DNA of 64,000 nt from contig NZ_OY782755.1 in the NCBI RefSeq assembly GCF_963678165.1, forward strand, positions 1,364,001 through 1,428,000, given 5' to 3'. The stretch comes from an uncultured Acetobacteroides sp. (GTDB lineage: Bacteria > Bacteroidota > Bacteroidia > Bacteroidales > ZOR0009). The notes below the pieces were generated by a model. It did no database searches. It was given only the letters and a program-made list of their open reading frames with translations, and was not told the origin of the DNA. This document shows, piece by piece, positions 53,338 through 62,885 of the stretch (within the stretch, counting starts at the first letter, position 1; each line of letters opens with the position of its first letter). The position numbers and the translations under genes were made by a program.

Positions 53338-56300
53338 TTAGTTGGCCAAAACCACCTTAAAGGTGAGCACCTGCCCATCGGCGGTGACGATGCGGCCCAT
53401 GTACACGCCGTTGCTGCCCGATAGGGTGATGCGGTTTTCCTGCTCCACCTTGCGCAGGGTGAGCACGGGTGCGCCCTGGGTGCTGTACACCGTTAGCACG
53501 GCGCCTATCAGCTCCTCGTCGCCGAAGCCCGAAAGCTTAACGGTGAGCTCCTGTCCGGCACGGGCAGGGTTGGGGTAAACGCTCACGCTGGCCGATGCGC
53601 TCTTTTTGATGCTAAGCACCTTGGAGCAGGTGTTCACCGTTTGACCCGTAGCGGTTTTAAGTTGCGCGTAGTAGGTTCCGCTAAGGCCGTTGGGGTCCTT
53701 GTAGAACTGGCTGGTAGCCCCGCCGATGGCGCTGCCGTTCTTGTACCACTGGTAGCCAGCAAAGCGGCCGTCGTGGTTGTCGATCAGCACCACGTTGCCA
53801 AACTTAGGCACGATGACGTCGGCCGTTATGTTAACGGTAACCTCGAAGGCCGAAGGCTCGCTGATGTTGCCGTAGCTGTCGCGCAGCTGCAGCGAGGCGG
53901 TGTAGCTGCCATCGGCCACCCTTGATGGTATGGTGAAGGAAACAGTGCCGTTACCGGCAGGCAGCGCGGCGTAGCCGCTGTTGCTGAAGCCAGCCGTAAG
54001 GGCTTTGGCGTCGAATACGATCTGGTACTCGGTAGGCTTACCGCTGGTAAGGGTATAGGCAAGGCTCAGCTTGTCGCCCTCGCAGCCTGCCTGTGGGGCC
54101 TGTAGCGAAGCTACCTCAATGGGGTTCGATATGGTAAGCTTGCCATCAACGTAGGCGAACTCGTAGCTGTCATCGGAACCGCCTGTAACCTTAATGGCGT
54201 ACACCCCAGTTGGGCTGGTTGCCGTTGCAGTGGTGGTAGCGGTAGGCTTGGCCTCAAGCACTGCCTCTGTATCGCCGTTTACGAATCCGTTGTAGGTGAT
54301 GCCTAGGGCAGGAATGGCCTCACCCTCGCGGATGTTGTAGCTGGTTGCGGTAGCGGTAAGCGGTGCCTTGCTTACGCTGATGGCTGCTGTCCTTGTAACC
54401 TCGTTGTAGTTGGCCTTATCGGTAGGGGTAAAGGTAGCGCTGAGCGTTTGACCTTCTCCTGCGTTGAGCACGATTCCTGCTGCCGGAGCGTAGGTGAAAG
54501 TTCCCTCAATATTGGAGGTAGCGCTGAGCTGCTCCTCACCCAGCTTTGTGCCGTAGGTAATGGCCGCAGGGGTATTCCATGCAATAGTAGGTGTCGCCTT
54601 ATCTACGGTAAGGCTTACGGTTGGCTCCACGCTGCTGTAGTTGGCCGCATCCGTTGGGATAAAGGTTGCCGTAAGGTCGTGCTTACCTGCCGTTAGGGTT
54701 GTCCCTTCGGCAGGAGCGTAGGTGAAAGTTCCCTCAATATCAGCGGTGGCGTTTTGCTGTTTGTCGCTTAGCTTGGTACCGTAGGTTATGGATGATGGGG
54801 CATTCCATGTAATAGTAGGCTTCGCCTTATTTACGGTAAGGGTAGCCGTACCCTCTACGCTGTTGTAGTTAGCCACATCGGTAGGGGTGAAGATTACCTT
54901 TAGGGTGTGCGTCCCTGCGGTAAGCATATCACCACTATTTAGGGCGTTGCCGTTGGTGGTGTAGGAGAGTGTACCTGCTACTGCCGTTCCGTTATGTGAT
55001 GCGGTGGCATTAAGTTGTGCGTTGCCTACTGCCGTGCCGTAGATGATGGCTGTTGGCGCTGCCCAGCTGATGGTTGGGGTAATCTTTTTGATTTTTAGAG
55101 TACCTATTATGTAGGCGAAGAAATAGTTGTTGTCGCTTCCCTCAGCAACGTTGATGTCGTATGCGCCAGCGTTACTTTTGTCGCTTGCTGTGGTGGTAGC
55201 GGTAGGCTTGGCGTCGAGCACGCTTTCGTCTTCACCATTCACAAACCCTTTGTAGGTAACCCCGAGGGCTGGAATTGCCTCGCCCTTGACGATGGTGTAG
55301 CTGTTGGCGGTAACGGTAAGCGGTGCCTTGGCTACGGTAAGGCTTACGGTTTTCTCCACGCTGATGTAGTGGTCGCCATCGGTAGGGGTAAAGGTAACCT
55401 TCAGACTATGGGTACCTGCTGTAAGTATATCTCCAGACTTAAGCGCATTGCCGTTGGTGGAGTAGGATAGCGTACCTGCTAGTAGTGCATTGCTGTACGA
55501 TGCGGTTGCGTTCATTTGTGCATCGGTAAGCGCGGTGCCGTAGGTGATGGCGGCAGGCTCTGCCCAGGTAACCGTAGGTATACGCTTATCGAGGATGTCA
55601 ATCTCGCCATCAACGTAGGTAAAGCTGTAGTTGTTGTCTACCCCATCTTTAGCCGTTGTGGCATACTTGCCCACGGGGCTGGTAGGGGGAGCGGTGGTGG
55701 TTACGGTAGGCTTGGCCTCGAGCACGTTCTCGTTTTCGCCGTTCACAAAACCATCATAGCGAATGCTGAGTGCAGGAGTTTTCTCGCCCTTGGTGATGGT
55801 GTGGCTGCTGGCGGTAACGGTAAGCGGCGCCTTGGCTACGCTGATGGTTACTTTCTTTGTTGCCTCGTTGTAGTTAGCCTTATCGGTAGGGGTAAAGGTC
55901 GCGCTGAGCGTTTGCTCTTGTCCTGCATTGAGCAAGGTGCCTGCAGTAGGTGTGTAGGTAAAGGTTCCCTCGGCATCAGCGTTAGCGCTTAGCTGCTCAT
56001 CGCCTAGCTTGGTGCCATAGGTGATGGCGGCAGGGGTAACCCAGCTGATGACTGGGGTGATTTTACCTATTGTAAGCGTACCCTTCACGTAGGTGAATTC
56101 GTAGTTGTTGTCAGCCCCATTCGCTGCCACGATATCATAGCTGCCTGCATTGCTGCCTGCATTGCTGGCATCAGTAGCGGCGGTGGTTGCGGTAGGCTTG
56201 GCGTCGAGCACGCTCTCGTTTTCGCCGTTCACAAAACCATCATAGTTAATGTTGAGGGCAGGAATGTTCTCGCCCTTGGTGATGGTGTGGCTGCTGGCGG

Positions 56301-59300
56301 TAACGGTAAGCGGAGCCTTGGCTACGCTGATGGTCACCGTTTTTGTCACTTCGCTATAGTTGACCCAATCGGTAGGGGTAAAGGTCGCGCTGAGCGTTTG
56401 CTCTTGTCCTGCGTTGAGCACTGAGCCTATTGCAGGTGCGTAGGTAAAGGTACCAGGAGCATCAGCGTTAGCGCTTAGCTGCGCATCGCCTAGCGCTGTT
56501 CCGTAGGTGATGGAGGCTGGCTTTGCCCAACTGATGGTTGGGGTAATCTTTTTGATTTCTAGAGTACCTATTATGTAACTGAAGAAATAGTTGTTGTCGC
56601 TTCCCTCAGCAACGTTGATGTCGTATACGCCAGCGTTACTATTGAAGTTTGCCGTGGTGGTAGCGGTAGGCTTGGCGTCGAGCACGCTTTCGTCTTCACC
56701 ATTCACAAACCCTATATAGTTAACGCCGAGGGCTGGAATTGCCTCGCCCTTGACGATGGTGTAGCTGTTGGCGGTAACGGTAAGCGGTGCCTTGGCAACG
56801 GTAAGGCTTACGGTTTTCTCCACGCTGATGTAATGGTCGCCATCGGTAGGGGTAAAGGTAACCTTCAGGCTATGGGTGCCTGCTAAAAGTATATCTCCTG
56901 CCTTAAGCGCGTTGCCGTTGTTGAAGTAGGATAGCGTACCTGCTAGTGGTGCATTGCTGTACGATGCGTTTGCGTTCATTTGTGCATCGGTAAGCGCGGT
57001 GCCGTAGGTGATAGCGGCAGGCTCTGCCCAGGTAACCGTAGGTATACGCTTATCGAGGATGTCAATCTCGCCATCAACGTAGGTGAACTCGTAGTTGCTT
57101 GCAGTACCACCTGCGGCAACGACGGTATACTTGCCCACGGGGCTGGTAGGGGGAACTGTGGTGGTTACGGTAGGCTTGGCCTCGAGCACGTTCTCGTTTT
57201 CGCCGTTCACAAAACCATCATAGCGAATGCTGAGAGCAGGTATTTTCTCGCCCTTGGTGATGGTGTGGCTGCTGGCGGTAACGGTAAGCGGTGCCTTGGC
57301 TACGTTGATGGTTAGCGTTTTGCTTACCGTGGTATTCCCCTTATCGTTGGGGGTAAAGGTTGCGGTGATCGCTTGCGCATTGCCTGCGTTGAGCACGGTG
57401 CCAACGGCAGGGGTGTAGGCGAATGTTCCGGGGACGTCGGCGGTAGCGTTGAATTGCTCCTTGCCTAAAGCGGTACCGTAGGTGATATCGGCAGGATTGC
57501 TCCATGCGATTACGGAGGTATGCATTGGCGTTACGCTGTTCGATGCCATTGATGGTTTGCTTACTCCTACCTTGTTGCTGGCCGTAACGGTAAAGGAGTA
57601 TTTTGTTCCGTTGGCAAGCCCGGTCACCTCAAGGGTGTGCTCTATCCCGGGGGTGATCCCGGTTGCGAGTACCGTTATGGTGGCCGATTTGCCCGTGCCT
57701 ACAGGGGTGGCGATTACCGTGTAGCTCGTAATTGGCAATTCTCCGTTGTTTGTCGATGGGGTAAAGCTTACGGTAGCCTGTCCATCGCCTGCGGTAGCGG
57801 TTCCAATGGTTGGGGCTGCGGGTCGGTCGTAAACATTCAGCTTAAACACCTCCGAGGTGGATGCGTTGTAGCGAGCATCACCAATGTACTTGGCTTTTAT
57901 GGAGCGCTCGCCTAAGCCTATGGATGGATAGCTAAAGGTGGCAACGCCGTTGTCTATCGTGATTTTATCTAAGACATTTCCATCTTCCGTGAATAGCACC
58001 TCCCCGGTTGCCCCTGGTGTTACGGTGGCGGTAAAGGTTACAGGCGAATGTTTGGCGGTTGGATTGGGAGTTCCGCTCAAGCTAACGGTTGAGGCGCTGG
58101 GTCCAGCTAGCGTTCCGCCAGCGGCCATTACCTGCTTTAGGTTGTCGAAGAATTCCTGCTCGTTATTTGCATTTATATTAGGGGTGCTAGATGTAAAGTC
58201 GATATCGTACATTACCACTAGGCATCCCTCTTTGGCATTTGCAAGCGTACCCTGGGGGAAGTAAAGTCCGCCTCCTACCGTTCCATCGCCTTCGGTGGCA
58301 ATAAAGGAGCCCGTACCCGACGAGGTGACGGTTCCGCAGCCTACCGTCGTTACGGATGATATGCTGCTTGCTCCCGTGTTGAAGGGAATCTTTAGCATTA
58401 GGGACTCAGTCGACTTTTTTGCTGGTGGGGCAATGGTGCCGCCACCTGCTAGCGCTATAAGTTCGTTAATGCTCTTGTTGCGCTGGTCGGTTGATGGGTT
58501 AGGGTGCTCACCTGTTAGGAGTAGGGTGTTGCCCTTTGCCGTATTCAAGAAGCTTACGTACTGGGCCTGTTCGGTAGCGGTAACCAACGAGGCATTTTCG
58601 TATCGTAAGTCGTAAATCTGCGCGTAGCCATTCAGCGAAGCGGGTACTCCTGTGGTGCTTAAGGTTACGTTGTAGGTGCTCGAAAGATCTTCATTGAGCT
58701 TGTCGGCTGCTGCTTTTATGGCAGTCTCCGTGCTGGAAATGATCAGGACGTTGGGCTTGGGCGTTACGCTGTTCGATGCCGACGACGGTGCGCTTGTTAG
58801 GACTGCATTGCTGGCCGTAACGGTAAAGGAGTACTTTGTTCCGTTGGTAAGTCCAGCCACCTCAAGGGTGTGCTTTGTCCCGGGGGTGATTCCTGTTGCG
58901 GGTACCGTTATGGTGGCCGATTTGCCTGTGCCCTCAGGAGTAGCGGTTACCGTGTAGACCGTAATTGGCGATCCGCCGTCGGATGCCGATGCGGTAAAGC
59001 TTACGGTAGCCTTTCCATCGTCTGCGGTGGCGGTGCCAATGGTTGGCACATCGGGTGCGGCGCATACAACCAGCTCAAACTTCTCCGAAGCGGATGCGTT
59101 GTGGGCTGCATCGCCAGTGTATTGGGCCGTTATGGTATGGGTGCCTAATGTTAAATCTAAGGTTGTAAGGGTGGCAACCCCTTTCTCTAGCGAGGGCGTG
59201 CCCAAAGCATTAGTGCCATCTTTAGTTACGTCCACGAATTGCACCTGCCCGGTGGCGCCCGAGGTTACGGTGGCGGTAAGGGTTACAGGCGATTTCTGGG

Positions 59301-62300
59301 CGACGGGGCTAGCAGTGGCGCTTAGGCTGGTGCTGGTGGCGCTGGGGCCTGGCAGCGTTCCGCCGGCGGCCATTACCTGCTCCAGTTTCATTCGGAAGTC
59401 ATAGTTATTGTAAGGGCTAGCCAGTAAGGAGATGTTGTACATCACTACCAGGCACCCTTCTTTGGCGTTGGCTAGCGTGCCCTTAGGGAAGTAGAGCCCA
59501 GCGCCCGAGGTTCCGTTGGCTTCGGTGGCAATAAAGGAGCCGTTGCCCGATTCGGTGACGATTCCGTAATAGGTCAGTGGAGAGGTTGATATGCTGCTTG
59601 CCCCCGTGTTGAAGGGAACCTTAAGCGCTACATCGCTAAGATCTGATTTTGCTGCCGGAGGGGCAATGGTGCCGCCACCGAGCTCCTTAATAAAGTTGCT
59701 GACGTTCTGGTTGCGTAACTCGTACCAAGGCGTCCCTCCTACCAAAAATAGGGATTTGTTTGGCTTATTTAAAAATTTGGTGTATTGGGTTATATCGCCA
59801 GATGGTATATAGAATTCGGATATTCGTACGTCGTAAATCTGCGCGTAGCTATCTAGCGAAGCGGGAGCTCCGTTGGTGCTTACCGTTACGTCGTAGCGAG
59901 CGGAGAGATCCATTACCAGCCGATCGGCTGCACTCTTTTCTTCAGACTGATTGTTCGAAACAACTAGGACGTCGGGCTTGTAGAAGGGCGTTACGCTTTT
60001 CGATTGATCTGATGCTTTACTTGGGCCTACCTTGCTGTTGGCCGTAACGGTAAAGGTGTAGGAGTTATCGTTGGTAAGATCAGGCACGATGATGGGGCTC
60101 CGGGTGCCCGTTGCCGTAATGCCGCCAGGGGTGGCGGTTACGGTGTAGCCCGTAACGGGTGCTTCGCCTTTGTTGGATAGATGGAAAAAGCTAACCTTGG
60201 CTTCCTCGTCTCCTGCGATGGCGGAAACGCCGATGGGGGCCGATGGTGCTACTGGCGTTACTGCAAAGCTTTGCGACACGGATGGCGCTGCCTTGACGAG
60301 AGCGGTGCCTGCCTGATCGGCCACTACGGTGCAGGTTCCTACGGAGACAAAGTTTAGCGCCCCGCCGCTGGTGATGGTGCACACATCAGTCGTCATGGAG
60401 GTATACGTAACCTTGAGTTCCAATGTGGTCTTAGCCGAAAGGGTTGGCGTTGTGCCGTAGAGCTGCGCGCCAGGGTTATCGAAGGTGATGGTTTGGCTCA
60501 TTTTGGGCGTTACGCTGTTCGAAGCCTCCGATGATTTGCTTGTTAGTGCTGCATTGTTGGCCGTAACCGTAAAGTTGTATTGTATTCCGTTGTTAAGCCC
60601 GGTCATCTCAAGGGTGTGCTCTACCCCGGGGGTAATTCCGGTTGCGGGTACCGTTATGGCGACCAATTTGCCCGCGCCAACAGGGTTGGCGGTTACGGTG
60701 TAGCTTGTAATTGGCGATCCCCCGTTGTTTGTGGGTGGGGTGAAGCTTACGGTAGCCTTTCCATCGCCTGCGGTAGCGGCGCCAATGGTTGGCGCATCGG
60801 GTTCGGTGCAGACAACCAGCGTAAGCGCCTCCGAAGTAGATGCGTTGAGGTTTGCATCGCCAGCGTATTGGGCCGTTATGCTGTAGGTGCCGGATTCTAA
60901 TGCGGTGGTAATGGAGGCAACGTCGTTATCGAGCGTGGTTCTGGTCCAAACGTCATCGCCTTTTTTGAACACCATCGCTCCGTTGATTCCCGATTTTACG
61001 GTTGCGGTAATGGTTACACGCGAATCCTTGGCAACGGGGTTAGGGGTGGCGCTCAAGCTAACGCTGGAGGCGATGGGGCCTGGCCGCGTTCCGCCTGCGG
61101 CCATTACCTGCTCCAGGTTGGCTCGAAATGCTTTTTGGTCCGAATTGTCGTTATAATAGGTAAAGTTGATGTCGTACATCACCACCAGACACCCCTCGGT
61201 GGCGTTGGCTAGCGTGCCCTTGGGAAAGTAAACACCAGCGCCCGAGGTACCGTTGGCTTCGGTGGCAATAAAGGAGCCCGTACCCGACGAGGCTACTATT
61301 CCAGGTGAGGAAAGCGCTACGGTTGATATGTTGCTTGAGCCCGTGTTGAAGGGGGTTTTCAGCAATACGGCGTCATACGATACCTTACTAGGAGGGGTAA
61401 TGGTGCCTCCGCCTAGCGTCTCGATAAGCTTGCTGATGCTCTGGTTGCGGGTGTCGAAAGCTGGGGTGCGGGAGTCTTCTCCTGCCACAAAGACGGATTT
61501 GCCCTTTGCTTTACTCAAAAACAAGCCGTATTGATTTAGGTCGTTGTCTGTAATCGCCTCATTTACTCGTACGTCGTAAATCTGCGCGTAGCCATCTAGT
61601 GAAGCGGGTACCCCGGTGGTGGTTACGGTTACGTCATAGCGGTCGGAGAGATCGGCTACCAGCTGCGGGGCTGCCTTCTTTTCGTCATACCATCCGTTCG
61701 AAACAACTAGCACATCGGGCTTGTAGAAGGGCGTTACAGCGGTCGACTTGTCGGAAGGAGAGCCATCCCCTGCGCTGTTGGTGGCCGTAACGGTAAAGGT
61801 GTAGGGTGTACCGTTGGTGAGCCCTGGTACAACGATGGGGCTTGCGGTGCCCGTAGCCTTAATGCCCCCAGGGCTGGAGGTTACCGTGTAGCTGGTGGCT
61901 GGCTCGCCGCCATTGTTGGCGGGGGGGCTAAAGCTTACCGTAGCCTGCTCGTCGCCTGGGGTGGCGCTGACGCTGGTGGGGGGCTGCGGTTTCTGGATCT
62001 TAGCCACGTTGGACAGCTGGATCTTCGTTATGTAGAGTAAGAATTGCAGATTGTCCGTGCTGGTGGGATCCTTCAAATTGGAGTCGTTAGACAAAAAGCT
62101 GACGGTGACGGTAAAGCTGGTTATGCCGTTACACACAGAGGAGGGAAGGGGGGGGGTGTAGTTGTTATTGGAAGAGGTTTTTTCAATATTATAGAATACT
62201 CCCTTCGATGTTGCGGCGCTCACCTGCCGCTGATACCCCCCCGATACCTCGGAGAAATCGAAGTCAGTAAGGTCGAAATAGTAGCCGGGGATGGAGAAGG

Positions 62301-62649
62301 TGACCGAGATGCTTTTCTGTTTGACACTGCTGTTGTAGAGCTTCCATGCCGAAGTTCCGAGCCCGGATGTTGGGGTTTCGGCATTGGTCATGACGATATC
62401 CAGCGTGTTGCCATTCTCGGTCCATGTGAAGTGGTTGTCGCTAGTCTTAGTTTGGGTTCCTGTTCCAAACACGAAGGTCTGCGCGGTTGCCTGCCCGCCT
62501 ATTGCCAGCAGGGCTAGCGTCAGGGCCAGCAGCGGTAGCCTGCTGCTCCTTCGTTTGGGTACCGCTGCCGGTGCGGCAGCTGCGGTTTGGCCCAGAGCCC
62601 CCATGGTGGGGGTCAGCCATAGGGCCAGCGTTCGTAGAAATCTTTTCAT
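53338..62649 (-). CDS. giant T9SS-exported repeat protein with MBG, Fn3, Ig-like and GATase-like domains
   Basis: 3103 residues. Export signal in the first 57 residues, with a late hydrophobic stretch (LPLLALTLALLAIGG then QATAQ). After an amino domain (about 60-210), three near-copies of a module begin around residues 225, 810 and 1220: a fibronectin III unit, then a Rossmann-like domain starting PDVLVVSN or PNVLIIS (about 310, 893 and 1300), then an Ig-like domain (SLSATPNPVAKDSRVTITAT). From about 1710 to 2850 come eight ITYGT-type blocks alternating with six MBG units (APLTVTASSHTITKGE, PAL, GFVNGE). The last 80 residues (SVYPNPARAGQELTVKLSG ending FKVVLAN) are a type IX secretion sorting domain. 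It is therefore a surface-attached or secreted adhesin-like protein. Near-identical blocks of about 800 bp recur 1464 bp apart. Confidence 0.93.
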   Translation of the reverse strand: MKRFLRTLALWLTPTMGALGQTAAAAPAAVPKRRSSRLPLLALTLALLAIGGQATAQTFVFGTGTQTKTSDNHFTWTENGNTLDIVMTNAETPTSGLGTSAWKLYNSSVKQKSISVTFSIPGYYFDLTDFDFSEVSGGYQRQVSAATSKGVFYNIEKTSSNNNYTPPLPSSVCNGITSFTVTVSFLSNDSNLKDPTSTDNLQFLLYITKIQLSNVAKIQKPQPPTSVSATPGDEQATVSFSPPANNGGEPATSYTVTSSPGGIKATGTASPIVVPGLTNGTPYTFTVTATNSAGDGSPSDKSTAVTPFYKPDVLVVSNGWYDEKKAAPQLVADLSDRYDVTVTTTGVPASLDGYAQIYDVRVNEAITDNDLNQYGLFLSKAKGKSVFVAGEDSRTPAFDTRNQSISKLIETLGGGTITPPSKVSYDAVLLKTPFNTGSSNISTVALSSPGIVASSGTGSFIATEANGTSGAGVYFPKGTLANATEGCLVVMYDINFTYYNDNSDQKAFRANLEQVMAAGGTRPGPIASSVSLSATPNPVAKDSRVTITATVKSGINGAMVFKKGDDVWTRTTLDNDVASITTALESGTYSITAQYAGDANLNASTSEALTLVVCTEPDAPTIGAATAGDGKATVSFTPPTNNGGSPITSYTVTANPVGAGKLVAITVPATGITPGVEHTLEMTGLNNGIQYNFTVTANNAALTSKSSEASNSVTPKMSQTITFDNPGAQLYGTTPTLSAKTTLELKVTYTSMTTDVCTITSGGALNFVSVGTCTVVADQAGTALVKAAPSVSQSFAVTPVAPSAPIGVSAIAGDEEAKVSFFHLSNKGEAPVTGYTVTATPGGITATGTRSPIIVPDLTNDNSYTFTVTANSKVGPSKASDQSKSVTPFYKPDVLVVSNNQSEEKSAADRLVMDLSARYDVTVSTNGAPASLDSYAQIYDVRISEFYIPSGDITQYTKFLNKPNKSLFLVGGTPWYELRNQNVSNFIKELGGGTIAPPAAKSDLSDVALKVPFNTGASSISTSPLTYYGIVTESGNGSFIATEANGTSGAGLYFPKGTLANAKEGCLVVMYNISLLASPYNNYDFRMKLEQVMAAGGTLPGPSATSTSLSATASPVAQKSPVTLTATVTSGATGQVQFVDVTKDGTNALGTPSLEKGVATLTTLDLTLGTHTITAQYTGDAAHNASASEKFELVVCAAPDVPTIGTATADDGKATVSFTASASDGGSPITVYTVTATPEGTGKSATITVPATGITPGTKHTLEVAGLTNGTKYSFTVTASNAVLTSAPSSASNSVTPKPNVLIISSTETAIKAAADKLNEDLSSTYNVTLSTTGVPASLNGYAQIYDLRYENASLVTATEQAQYVSFLNTAKGNTLLLTGEHPNPSTDQRNKSINELIALAGGGTIAPPAKKSTESLMLKIPFNTGASSISSVTTVGCGTVTSSGTGSFIATEGDGTVGGGLYFPQGTLANAKEGCLVVMYDIDFTSSTPNINANNEQEFFDNLKQVMAAGGTLAGPSASTVSLSGTPNPTAKHSPVTFTATVTPGATGEVLFTEDGNVLDKITIDNGVATFSYPSIGLGERSIKAKYIGDARYNASTSEVFKLNVYDRPAAPTIGTATAGDGQATVSFTPSTNNGELPITSYTVIATPVGTGKSATITVLATGITPGIEHTLEVTGLANGTKYSFTVTASNKVGVSKPSMASNSVTPMHTSVIAWSNPADITYGTALGKEQFNATADVPGTFAYTPAVGTVLNAGNAQAITATFTPNDKGNTTVSKTLTINVAKAPLTVTASSHTITKGEKIPALSIRYDGFVNGENENVLEAKPTVTTTVPPTSPVGKYTVVAAGGTASNYEFTYVDGEIDILDKRIPTVTWAEPAAITYGTALTDAQMNANASYSNAPLAGTLSYFNNGNALKAGDILLAGTHSLKVTFTPTDGDHYISVEKTVSLTVAKAPLTVTANSYTIVKGEAIPALGVNYIGFVNGEDESVLDAKPTATTTANFNSNAGVYDINVAEGSDNNYFFSYIIGTLEIKKITPTISWAKPASITYGTALGDAQLSANADAPGTFTYAPAIGSVLNAGQEQTLSATFTPTDWVNYSEVTKTVTISVAKAPLTVTASSHTITKGENIPALNINYDGFVNGENESVLDAKPTATTAATDASNAGSNAGSYDIVAANGADNNYEFTYVKGTLTIGKITPVISWVTPAAITYGTKLGDEQLSANADAEGTFTYTPTAGTLLNAGQEQTLSATFTPTDKANYNEATKKVTISVAKAPLTVTASSHTITKGEKTPALSIRYDGFVNGENENVLEAKPTVTTTAPPTSPVGKYATTAKDGVDNNYSFTYVDGEIDILDKRIPTVTWAEPAAITYGTALTDAQMNATASYSNALLAGTLSYSTNGNALKSGDILTAGTHSLKVTFTPTDGDHYISVEKTVSLTVAKAPLTVTANSYTIVKGEAIPALGVTYKGFVNGEDESVLDAKPTATTTASDKSNAGAYDINVAEGSDNNYFFAYIIGTLKIKKITPTISWAAPTAIIYGTAVGNAQLNATASHNGTAVAGTLSYTTNGNALNSGDMLTAGTHTLKVIFTPTDVANYNSVEGTATLTVNKAKPTITWNAPSSITYGTKLSDKQQNATADIEGTFTYAPAEGTTLTAGKHDLTATFIPTDAANYSSVEPTVSLTVDKATPTIAWNTPAAITYGTKLGEEQLSATSNIEGTFTYAPAAGIVLNAGEGQTLSATFTPTDKANYNEVTRTAAISVSKAPLTATATSYNIREGEAIPALGITYNGFVNGDTEAVLEAKPTATTTATATSPTGVYAIKVTGGSDDSYEFAYVDGKLTISNPIEVASLQAPQAGCEGDKLSLAYTLTSGKPTEYQIVFDAKALTAGFSNSGYAALPAGNGTVSFTIPSRVADGSYTASLQLRDSYGNISEPSAFEVTVNITADVIVPKFGNVVLIDNHDGRFAGYQWYKNGSAIGGATSQFYKDPNGLSGTYYAQLKTATGQTVNTCSKVLSIKKSASASVSVYPNPARAGQELTVKLSGFGDEELIGAVLTVYSTQGAPVLTLRKVEQENRITLSGSNGVYMGRIVTADGQVLTFKVVLAN

Positions 62650-62734
62650 GTATGCTTGTTTGTTGTTCTCTATATAGGGGTAATGCTGCTCCCGGAAAAA
62701 TCGCGCGAAGGTGGCGAATGCGGCGTAAACCGGG

Positions 62735-62770
62735 TCGCCAAATCGTAAAATTCAGCTTACGATTTGGCGA
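62735..62770. promoter_or_regulatory. perfect 14-bp inverted repeat between divergent genes
   Basis: TCGCCAAATCGTAA and its exact complement stand around an eight-base loop (AATTCAGC), between the giant protein gene and the AraC-type regulator. No T run follows, so an operator is more likely than a terminator. Confidence 0.6.
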
Positions 62771-62885
62771 ATGGCTGAAAATGAGGGGTGCGGCGGCTGT
62801 TCTCTAAGGAATTTTAGGGGTTGCGGGGCTGTCTTTTGTGGGCGGTTTTGGTACTTTTGCTCCCCTCTTATTTGGCCGTTAACGT

